A stretch of 64,000 nucleotides of DNA from Nectonema munidae (taxonomy: Eukaryota; Nematomorpha; Nectonematoida; Nectonematidae), in the NCBI GenBank assembly GCA_030549495.1, contig JAUIRK010000099.1, forward strand, positions 744,001-808,000, in the 5' to 3' direction. The notes below the pieces were generated by a model. The model was given only the letters and a program-made list of their open reading frames with translations. It searched no databases and had not been told where the DNA came from. Position 1 is the first letter of the stretch. The number at the start of each line of letters is the position of its first letter. A program made the position numbers and the translations under genes. Below are positions 56,901 through 64,000 of this stretch, one piece after another.

Positions 56901-59900
56901 CTGCTACGTTGCTCGTATATATTAAATGTGGTAAAAAGGAATGAGTGGTAGCCAATCAAATCAGATCCGAGATTTTTGAGAAGTGTTTGAATAGTCCAAA
57001 TTTATTCAAGAAATGCTGAAGCATAATTGGTTCGATTCTAGACTAATTTGAATGGGCAAAAAAATTGTTGAAATTTTTTATCCAATCAGAAGAACAAAAA
57101 ATTTAAGTAGAAAAGAAAATAGTTTTTAAATGCCTAATATAGATATAAAATAATACAACACGCTTAGATTCAAGAATAGGTCATTTTATTCATAGCGCTT
57201 ATTTTATGATTTTTTTGTTTAATTGGTATCAATGAACAAGTATTGTTTATTATTTATGATCTCAAGGGAGGTGTTAAATTTTACAAGTAACTTTTTATTA
57301 TAATGAGAAAGAAGAGGCGCTCTGTTTTTTTTAAACAAGATATAACCTACTCTAAGATTGTTTTCATTTTGTTAATATATTCTGAAGAAATGATCCTTGT
57401 GGAAAAAAAGTTTGAGGAAGACTGACCTACGCTATCGGTTAAGAGCAAAGAAAATATGAATGACGGCCGGTTGTGATACTCAATGACCCTTAAGTTTTCC
57501 TTTTTTACTTGGATGAGTCGAGTTGGTAGGAGAACTTTTTCACCAAATATCTTCATTTTAATAAACAAGGCATAATGGGAATTTAGCTACAGAGTTAGAA
57601 AGAGTTAGAAACTTTTTAGTTTCTCTAAAAAGTGACCATGAAGATCTCATTAAATATTTGGTAATTGTTAATATTATTTTTGAAGGAAAGAACATTCTTC
57701 CATTACTGACCTGGAATGCCACGATCGGAAATCGAATACCAGAACCCCGAGAGCATGAGCCTACGCTTCAAACAATTGTGCTATCTCTAGGGTTGCCAGA
57801 TGTCCCGATTTTACGTAATGTCCACGTTTCAAACGTTGCTTAACCTCGGAATCCCGAAGTTCTCGGTTTTTTCTCTAACCCAGGGTATTTCAAACGGTGG
57901 GTCCGGAACAAAAGGGTCGTGACAAAAAAGAAAGGAAATCAAAGAGCAAAGTGATGAATATAAACAACTTTAAACATTGCACAGCACTCATAAATCGTCG
58001 ATAGGTTTTCATTGGTAAAAAATTTGAGAAAATCTCATGTGAAAAATGATGCGTTATAAGAAATAGTAAAAAAGATACACGGTAAAGAAAAAAAGTTAAT
58101 ATTAGATGTTAAAACAAGATGGAACAGTTGGTATATGATGCTTGAAATAAAAAATAAATTTAAACTTGAATTATCTTCAACAAGGCTTTGTAATGATATT
58201 CGCCTAGATTTTAATGATAATGAAATGACACAAATATCTGAAATTTGGCGATAAAAGTTGCGTGCGAAGATTTATGCCGAAAAGAAGCGAATACTAATCT
58301 TATGTTGGATAAAAAAGTTATAAAGTTTACAAAACAAAACTTGAAAATTTGAATCACGACTTTGGAAAAACGATTTTTAACTCCTTCAATGTGAGAATAA
58401 AAGAAAGAAGTAATAAAAAACTTTTCCATTTAGCTAAATTTCTCAATAAAAGTTATGATGACTTTGGTGAAAAGAAAAATAAAAAAATAATTGAAACAGC
58501 TTCAGGTCTTTATTCGTGCTTATTTTCAGATCCAAAATGTAGAAAAAAACTCAATTTTAACTGATGTTACATCAACGCAAAAAGGATAAAAAAAAAAGAG
58601 CTCAACGATTTTCTTTTAAAAAAAGTAAGGAAATATATGAATGCTGTGATCGTAACGAAATTCCAAGTAGCACACGTTGTAATGAAACATCTTTGGAGTT
58701 GTTCGTAGAAGCACGAAAAAGGCCACAAATGTTGTTTATTAATCTTAATTGTTTAAAGCCAATTTCTGTCGATTCTGAAAAATTGTTTTCAACAATGGGA
58801 TATTTTTCAACGAAAATAAGAAACCAATGGGATGATGAAACATTAAACGCGCTTGTATTAATTCGTTTTTATTTTGGTTCATGTTTGTAAATAAAAAATA
58901 AAAAAAAATTTGAAATAGGAAAATGCTTACGACGAGGACAGACTAATTAGGAGCGTTTATTTTGTTTGCTATCGTTAAAAAACAGAGGAAATATAACATT
59001 TGAAAATCCACGTTTTCTTTGTATACGAAAAGAGCAACCGTAACAACTAACTATACGAAGCAACTGAGGCGTGGCATAAATAACAAGGGCGCAACCGGCT
59101 ATTTTTAAACACGGAGGTATAGGGTGAAGCAAAAATGTTATACTATTGAAAAAAGCTTGAAATTCACTAGAATTACATGTTGCTTTCTACGAAAAAAATA
59201 TGTACACTTTGAAGTGAAGGAAGCTTGATTTCTAGGGAATTTCATGGTCCGCGATCCAAGGAATTCCCAAGAACATTATTTAGGAGAAAATAATATAGTA
59301 TATTTTTGAATATGCCATTAAAATTTGTTCTCTGATCTGATGACGGTACCAGAACATTTAGCCGACGCACATTTGGCAAAACAAAAATTTCAACAAACGG
59401 ATCATTTGTCATGTAACTTATGATAAATAAAATTTGTGTATAGATAATAAAAGAAAACAAAAATTGCACTGAAGATTTGTATAGAGCACAAGCTTACAGG
59501 AAGTAAAGCAAAGTCTACAAAAATTCTCAAATTGAGTGTACATTTTCGGTGAAAGGTCAATTTGGCTAAAGGTAGATTCAGTCAAATCTCCGGTCACGCT
59601 GAGCGCCGCGTAGAAGGCCGCTTTACCTGTCATCTGCTAGCACCCCTGCCAAATACAGTATATAAATATAATTAGACAAACATGCGCTGTTTATAGAGTT
59701 GAGGCAAAGAAGTGGAAAAGCGTACCTTGTTCTTAGCACACCTCATTGAGAGAGAGAGAATCTGGTATTTCTTTTTGTAGAGGATTCCAACAGAGCACTC
59801 GAAGCGCTGATGCAACTCAAACTCGATGCTCTTGGCCAGCTCGATCAATTCAGCATTCGAAATGTCGTGGTGAATAGATCGAGAAGCTCTCAGAAGGATT

Positions 59901-62900
59901 CTGACGAAGTTTCGGCGCACCTTCTTCCTGAAATCGAAGTCTTTTTCCTTCTGCTGCTTGAAGCAAGAACGGCAGTTATCTAAAGGAGAAGTTACACACA
60001 CTCAAAAATTGACTATGTGTGTCTAATAGAGTTTGGAAAGTATTTCATTTTGGTTGAATTTTAGTTGCATTAATCGTTAATTTTTCGTTATATCTATTTT
60101 CACATCCACTTTTATAAGAGTATAAAATACAGGCAAAATTAAATTTATTCGTACTATTTTTTGTTTTTTAATTCCAAATAAGGGTCCAATCTTGAAATAA
60201 TGTTTTGTGATAAAAATTTCCAAAAACACTAGCATAGTCCAACATTTGGTCAACTTTTTCTAACACCTTACTATTTTAAAACTAAATTTTTTATGTTTTT
60301 TATGTGAGGGTATTTATGAAGTATTTGAAAAACTGCCAAATTTCATTTTATTTATATCTTGACTTTTTGTTAAACTTTTGTTGAATTTTGAAAATAAATA
60401 AAATATTAAGTTTCTTTGTTTTGTTCATTTGAAGCCATTCAGCCCATTAGATGCGAAATTTATTATTTAAATTTTAAAACTTTTTTTGTTAATTTCTAAA
60501 AAAAATAGTTACACACTTTTCTCCAAAAAATTAACGAAAAACAACGAAACGTTTTATTAAGGCAACGATAAGGAAAAACAAACAAAAATTCAAATTAAAC
60601 GACAAAGAGGTGCTTTTTTGTTCAAAGTAACGATAACTATAGCGAAGATATTTTTAGCTATAACGATCCCATATATGTATGTGTGTGTGTATAATCGTTT
60701 GAAGTGTGATTATAAAAGCTATAAATAAACTGTGAGTTCGAACATGATGATCTCTTTCTAAATCGAACATACAAAGTTTATATATAATTGTATAAATCGA
60801 ATTAATAACATCATCTTGGCTCTTTTTACGAGATATGTGTAACATCATTAAACATTCAACATTCACCTCATTCATCAAATCGACATCAATCCTACTGGAC
60901 CTTCAATCATTCACTGACATTGACTACACATCACATTGGCAACACAGCATATATAACACAAACATCCTGAAGAAGACCAAGTAATCGAAGATTTCAACTC
61001 AAGCCCAGCATCTCCACCACTCTGCAACGGTTCTCGCTACTACGACTCACTCCAAGACATGCGGAGATAACGCCAAGAGCTTCCAATCCTAGCTCAGAGT
61101 TGGTGTCTCGCATCTTTTGGAGATCCACGATTGTCATCATAAAAATTTTCTTGTTAACATTTTGCTACAATATGTTATCTATGAATTTATTCCTTTTAAA
61201 CTTTTCCATTCCACATTTTCAGAAAGAAAGTCGGCGCATTTAGAGGCGGGAGTGAGAATGCTGGAGTTCAAAATGAGAATAACAAAAGCAACATTAAAAT
61301 AAGAAATATCAAAATGAGAAGAAAACATTTTAATGAAATAAAGCGAAATTTACAATTTTAAATTTCAAAAATATTTTTAATTACGATGATTGTTACGATT
61401 CTTTAACATATGTAGCGATCGATGAGATGATTGCAAAGCTCGGAGGCTCAGGCCTGGAAATGATTAATACAAATTTAATAAAAATGGTGCTTATTTTCAA
61501 ATTTTGAAACTTTTAAAAAAGTAGAAGTTAAACTTAAAAATAATAATCTTACAAATAGCAAAATGACAAAATAAAATATTCTTCTTCTTAAATACATTCT
61601 TTTTTTAAAGGCAAATATTATCAATCATTTCTAAAGACGACAATTCCTTTTGTTAAAGTTATGTATACATTTATCTGAATTAAGCTTTTACGATATTTAA
61701 TTCATTTAAAAATTATGTCCGAACCACATGTGCAGTAATATGAAACAATGAATACACACTGTTCTTCAACTTGGACCATGTGGACTACATATGGTCCTGA
61801 AAATGATATATCAGTTTTTCATAAGGTTCGATAGATGTTCCGAAGTTTTATCTCTAACTGAGCTACTGCAAGACATAATATATATTTTAAGATACTTCAA
61901 ATGCCATGTCTTATGAAGAATTTATCACATCCAACAAAAGACAAGACCAGACATCAAAAGCAAGCCAGCGATGAAAGATGTAAAAGCCGCTTTAAATATG
62001 TATGCACAACTTTCTTAGAATGTAGTCAAAATAGCAATGAAGATTTATCATTATTAGAAAAAGGAATTACTCATTAACGGCAAACGACACTTTTTCGTTG
62101 GTTCCACACTTATTTTTTCGATATTAAAGTTCTATTTAAAGATAAAAAATATTTAAATTTTAATAATGGCGGGAGGATGCATAAAATTCTTGTGGTTTCA
62201 AAAATATAAAAAAAAATAATTATTATTTAGCATATAAATGCACATGAATAATCATCTAATTAAGGCCAGAGATTATTTGAGTAGGTATCATTTAAAATAG
62301 ATAACAGAATGTATATTTTGAACAATCATGATTCTATTTAAAACAAAATTACTCTAACTACTATTGAAGCTTAAATCAATCAAGTTTTTTCATTCTTGAA
62401 ATGATAAGATTTGGGAATTATCCTTCTCTTCTGGTGCAAGCGAATGATTAATTTGAAATAGGATTCCTATTGGAAGAACGTTAGCAGCCAGTGTTATATT
62501 CACATGACCTCTCAGTTCATTTTATCAACATTTTTTTACACTATTTCAGACCAAATTAAAATTAAAACCAGGTTAAATACGAATAATAATAATAATAATG
62601 ATACCTTTAATAGCTCTATTAGACGCTGTCGATGCTTCTAACTTTGTATCACTTTTAAAAGTGACATGATTAGAACTTTTGGAACGTCCACCTTTTTTAC
62701 CACTCTTTTCTCGAATCTCTTTCTTCCGTTTAACACTTTTGTGAGTGAGCTTCTTTTCTTCAACGGGCATTTTCTTGGCGTAAAAAGAACTGGCCTATCA
62801 AAATGGCAAGAAATTTAGAAAAAAACAAGTGGTTTTTACACCGTAAACTTCAAATAAAATAAAAAATAATAGTTGTAATTATTTTTTGTTTGTTTGAACA

Positions 62901-64000
62901 CTTATTACATCAAGCGGTTGATAAAGTTTATAATTTTCATTGATAGACGAAACTAAGTAAAAAAGGCCAAGTTCTGCTTTATATGTTCGCAATGAACATT
63001 GGCTTGTGCTCAGTATTAAGAGTCCACTAATGGATATCTTTTGTTAATAAGATATGAATGCCGTAACAAAAAGAAGTGAAGCAATGATGGTAATAGAGGA
63101 GAGTTTTTGAAAGGAATTATTTCTTGATAGCAGATTTGTTATACGGCAAACAGAGTAATGAAAGTCTAAGATTTTCTCTGTTCAATCTTTGAAGCTAAAT
63201 AAAACGTAAATTTGCTTCATTAGATGACATAGCGGTAAAAGACTTTAGTGTAGCCTTCTCTATCTGTATGATTTTAGAAGAGTATGCTCCTTCCTTGAAT
63301 GCAATACCTACAAAAAATCTAGGCAGTTTTAAAGTGATAGTTGTTAGGCAAATTTAGAAAAATTCCAGATATTCGAGTCAAATCATAAGAACACAGACTG
63401 TGAGAGACAAGAAACGCACATATTTGCACATACAGACAAAAAATACATACTAAATCGGCTTAGTGTGAATGATTTCCATACTATGATTGCTTTACTTGTG
63501 TTGGTTAATACCATCTTTAATGTATATCTCAAATAACACATACTAAAACATAACACACATTCACAAAACATCCTAAATCAAGGATGGCTAACATATAGCT
63601 TGTGAATTCTTTTTATGTGGCCCTCCCTTCATCTTAAAATGAAAAAAAAACTTTTTTCTCAGACTTGAAAGTTTCTCGCGCTTAAAACAACCTCACGTCA
63701 ATTTATTCAAAATTACTTACAAATGAGGGTTGTTTATAATCATGCAAAATAACTATGGATAATAAAAAATATATATCTTTAAAATTTTGATATAACCAAA
63801 ACCCTAGGTAGACTCCAATACGGGTTGAAGCTCAAAATTCACACACACACACACCCCTCTCTTTAATAGAAATATAACTCTTCTTTCTACTCACTTTAAT
63901 AATTTTTATTACAACTTTCAACTAAATTTTATCAAAAAGGTATAAAGAAAATTTACTTCAATTGGAGATGGAGCTTTTTCAAGGGAAGAATTATTTTGAG
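47587..64000 (-). CDS. PHF3/DIDO/Pps-like regulator: TFIIS central and SPOC domains (10 exons, 5' end outside)
   Basis: Exons in order: 64000-63957 (partial), 62794-62605, 59979-59726, 59633-59542, 55907-55850, 54473-54190, 52683-52393, 51868-51526, 48897-48702, 47913-47587. Borders are AG/GT and phases agree throughout. The product has a basic linker, then a TFIIS central domain (VRRNFVRILL to LSPKMNAAKLC), the motif HRAHLFDINCSICC equivalent to the 'HLFDLNCKICTG' found after that domain in DIDO/PHF3, a disordered part, and a SPOC domain (LWQGSIFVTN to NTLIGILIVS). In animals this family binds the phosphorylated Pol II C-terminal domain through SPOC and competes with TFIIS; the PHD finger normally lies upstream. 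Assignment to the family is firm, the exact orthologue is inferred. Introns carry a hAT relic, MITEs and SINE-like sequence. Confidence 0.88.
48125..48575. mobile_element. hAT-like non-autonomous remnant
   Basis: The right end complemented reads CAGTGTTTCCCAACTTGTTT, then CTGGTCGTAGACCA, a hAT-style end. The left side has related but degraded text (aaactcctggtccatggacc, ctgctggtccataagac). Repeated ctggtcca words lie near both ends. It is inside the last intron of the SPOC gene. Confidence 0.5.
48702..48897 (-). CDS. SPOC gene exon: SPOC domain, second half
   Basis: Encodes EVVSIKFLPEKNSDEESYLK, FFNYLLQKQKFGVVKTNNEV and IKALYLIPLQPSSPLPKEIL. 'Y x x L x x Y h x x + x R x G V V x x N', 'V K D h Y L h P L' are the strongest SPOC signatures. 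Acceptor TTTCAG, donor CCA|GTGAGT, phase 0 to 1. Confidence 0.96.
49000..51360. other. intron sequence
   Basis: The intron between the two SPOC-domain exons, AT-rich. It contains a short match to the foldback arm near 49511. No other feature is supported; the frame at 49776-50030 (minus) is not recognised. Confidence 0.45.
51362..51491. mobile_element. TTAA-type MITE, 130 bp, beside a splice donor
   Basis: Ends CCCATTTACGGCC and (complement) CCCATTTAAGGCC. TTAA is at 51492-51495; the left flank AATA is a decayed TTAA. It contains gttcctattttggaac. Its right edge lies about 30 bases inside the intron from the donor at 51525. Confidence 0.78.
51526..51868 (-). CDS. SPOC gene exon: SPOC domain, first half
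   Basis: Encodes REDPCTFAIEDEGRSKSEAN, ALWQGSIFVTNFINLKVTAS and RVLPEDMWNYVVKSKNNSNR. 'L W x G x I', 'h x G R h x P x x h W x Y' are SPOC landmarks. Acceptor CTTTTCAG, donor CGC|GTATCT, phase 2 to 0. A MITE begins about 30 bases inside the following intron. Confidence 0.93.
52393..52683 (-). CDS. SPOC gene exon: disordered linker
   Basis: Encodes SFKIPKKATNLVSQKNQEFC, SVSSTPPNESPTVEEVVGKV and FAKTIET. Pro/Ser/Thr/Glu-rich, low in hydrophobics. Acceptor TTTTTAG, donor AAAC|GTATCC, phase 2 to 2. Confidence 0.8.
53388..53739. mobile_element. TTAA-type MITE, about 350 bp
   Basis: Inner terminal repeats gactaacgttccc-attttgggaac and, complemented at the right end, gactaacgttccctttttgg. The right end is cgttaaaggg then ttat. 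The left terminal dozen bases are degraded. It has the same gttccc...gggaac core as the small copies. It is in the intron between exons 54190-54473 and 52393-52683. Confidence 0.65.
54190..54473 (-). CDS. SPOC gene exon: post-TFIIS motif and linker
   Basis: Encodes RVEENVDFGNGGKKDAKRYP, TSQHRAHLFDINCSICC and ESTFSQAMANIK. The HLFD-N-C-x-I-C motif follows the TFIIS domain in DIDO and PHF3. Donor AAAAG|GTTTTC is weak; phase 0 to 2. Confidence 0.83.
54971..55016. other. compact hairpin
   Basis: GGTCTCCACTGG pairs with CCAGTGGAGGCC (11 of 12), with an inner TATC/GATA pair around gtaataacaa. It sits in an intron within AT-rich DNA and is locally G+C-rich. It is too short to call a miRNA precursor and could be a MITE core. 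Confidence 0.4.
55850..55907 (-). CDS. SPOC gene exon: TFIIS central domain, end
   Basis: 58 bp encoding MNAAKLCKDKINYYQRLELI across the junction, equivalent to 'M A S K E L A x W R' ending the domain. Acceptor TTTTTTAG; the donor ATT|GTGTAT is weak but is the only phase-compatible choice. It lies 3.6 kb from the previous exon because of the hAT insertion. Confidence 0.72.
57706..57805 (-). mobile_element. tRNA-like SINE remnant
   Basis: Minus strand reads GAGATAGCACAATTGTTTGA, later TTCTGGTATTCGATTTCCGA (B-box-like) and cgtggcattcc. It resembles the 24127 tRNA-like sequence in the stretch after the B box. Too degenerate for a tRNA gene. Confidence 0.4.
58084..58560 (+). pseudogene. hAT transposase, central part
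   Basis: LILDVKTRWNSWYMMLEIKN is the 'D V x T R W N S T x x M L' block of hAT transposases. After frame changes it reads ENLNHDFGKTIF, FNVRIKERSNKKLFHLAKFL. Breaks occur near 58252 and 58340. Confidence 0.8.
58564..58890 (+). pseudogene. hAT transposase C-terminal dimerisation domain
   Basis: A 108-residue frame including ETSLELFVEARKRP and LKPISVDSEKLFSTMGYFST, then NQWDDETLNALVLIRFYFG. 'S x x S E R x F S x x G', 'N L x x L V x L + x N' is the hATC dimerisation signature. It ends with a stop at the expected C-terminus. Confidence 0.88.
59542..59633 (-). CDS. SPOC gene exon: TFIIS central domain, middle
   Basis: Encodes MTGKAAFYAALSVTGDLTES, then TFSQIDLSPK. This corresponds to 'N x x L F x x V L x G E I x P x x L h x M'. 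Two residues (VT) are inserted before the Gly. Acceptor CTAGCAG, donor AT|GTACAC, phase 0 to 2. Confidence 0.88.
59726..59979 (-). CDS. SPOC gene exon: TFIIS central domain, first part
   Basis: Encodes DNCRSCFKQQKEKDFDFRKK, VRRNFVRILLRASR, AELIELAKSIEFELHQRF and YKKKYQILSLSMRCAKNK. The 'V R x x x x x x L', 'A x x I E x E L' and 'Y K x K Y + x L x x N h + x x K N' blocks are those of TFIIS domain II. Acceptor CCTTTAG, donor AAG|GTACGC, phase 1 to 0. Confidence 0.93.
60600..61260 (+). repeat. possible LTR-retrotransposon remnant
   Basis: Inside an intron, 60880-61110 is markedly less AT-rich. There is a TATAAAAG at 60711, a tRNA-complement-like phrase ttggtgtctcgcatcttttg at about 61099, and a purine-rich gaggcgggagtgagaatg at 61240-61257 like a polypurine tract. 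No matching second LTR or gag/pol is seen, so this is only suggestive. Confidence 0.25.
62605..62794 (-). CDS. SPOC gene exon: basic linker
   Basis: Encodes ASSFYAKKMPVEEKKLTHKS, then VKRKKEIREKSGKKGGRSKS and TASNRAIK. A strongly basic stretch, perhaps a nuclear localisation signal, placed just before the TFIIS central domain. Acceptor TTGATAG, donor AAAG|GTATCA, phase 0 to 1. Confidence 0.8.
63581..63710. repeat. hAT-like dispersed repeat, copy 2
   Basis: ggatggctaacatatagctt followed by ttttatgtggccctcccttc and a degenerate body resembling 45330-45480. It lies in the first intron seen of the SPOC gene. Confidence 0.45.
63840..63857. repeat. (AC)n microsatellite
   Basis: About eight CA units followed by CCCCTCTC. 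Confidence 0.9.
63957..64000 (-). CDS. SPOC gene, partial exon at window edge
   Basis: Encodes QNNSSLEKAPSPIE before donor GAA|GTAAAT in phase 0, which matches the phase of the next exon. Only the last 44 bases are in the window. Confidence 0.6.

Larger units (their letters stand above)
57885..58890 (+). mobile_element. hAT transposon with decayed transposase
   Basis: The 5' end cagggtatttcaaacggtgg then gggtcgtgacaaaaaagaaa matches the fragment at 13985-14058. Coding follows in three frames to the C-terminal dimerisation domain. The 3' terminus is not identified beyond 58890. It lies in the long intron splitting the TFIIS domain of the SPOC gene. Confidence 0.8.

Noticed and set aside
57347-57568. 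Minus-strand 73-codon frame as a gene or exon
   Set aside because: Lies in the same intron; no splice-phase fit and no recognisable motif.
59242-59469. Minus-strand frame with NVRRLNVLVPSSDQR, fairly protein-like
   Set aside because: No acceptor/donor pair joins it to the adjacent TFIIS exons, and the domain is complete without it.
63383-63571. Minus-strand Cys-rich frame
   Set aside because: Cysteines are scattered with no domain pattern, and it lies in an intron of the SPOC gene.

Overview
This is a very AT-rich eukaryotic window. It looks like arthropod nuclear DNA: two interrupted animal genes lie on the minus strand in a background dense with LINEs, DNA transposons, MITEs and tRNA-derived SINEs. 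A crustacean such as a copepod would fit the base composition and repeat mix, but that is a guess. No prokaryotic operon, rRNA gene or CRISPR array is visible.

Layout. Positions 1-14060 are repeat territory. They hold a dispersed repeat present at 1-500 and again at 13415-13930, a 1.6 kb near-perfect palindrome (3111-4708), two tandem duplications (5.7-6.9 kb), and three non-LTR retrotransposon pieces: a nearly complete CR1/Jockey-group element on the minus strand, an RT fragment on the minus strand, and an I/Jockey-like element on the plus strand. Positions 14357-24441 hold 16 exons of a receptor tyrosine kinase read on the minus strand. It has an extracellular Cys-rich segment, several fibronectin III units, one membrane helix and a split kinase, which is the architecture of Torso. 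All splice phases agree. The signal-peptide exon was not found. Positions 24.4-29.8 kb are mostly noncoding, with a pogo/Tigger-like relic. Positions 29.8-33.5 kb hold two different piggyBac-type elements facing each other. An RTE-clade LINE with a (GAA)n tail lies at 34.3-37.1 kb. The last two exons of an unrecognised acidic protein gene are at 37979-39119 (minus). Positions 40.4-43.1 kb contain a 983 bp DNA transposon with a perfect 8-bp target-site duplication, a second copy of its terminus, a SINE and a 206 bp hAT-type MITE. Positions 47587-64000 hold ten minus-strand exons of a PHF3/DIDO/Drosophila-Pps-like transcription regulator (TFIIS central domain plus SPOC domain). Its 5' end, where a PHD finger is expected, is outside the window. 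A decayed hAT transposase sits in one of its introns.

How the parts relate. The receptor, the acidic-protein gene and the SPOC gene are read in the same direction. I see no functional coupling between them: the receptor is a cell-surface growth or developmental receptor and the SPOC protein a nuclear RNA-polymerase-II regulator. Most of the remaining sequence is explained by mobile elements sitting between exons. A family of small TTAA-flanked elements recurs at five or six sites, and one tRNA-derived SINE family occurs at least four times.
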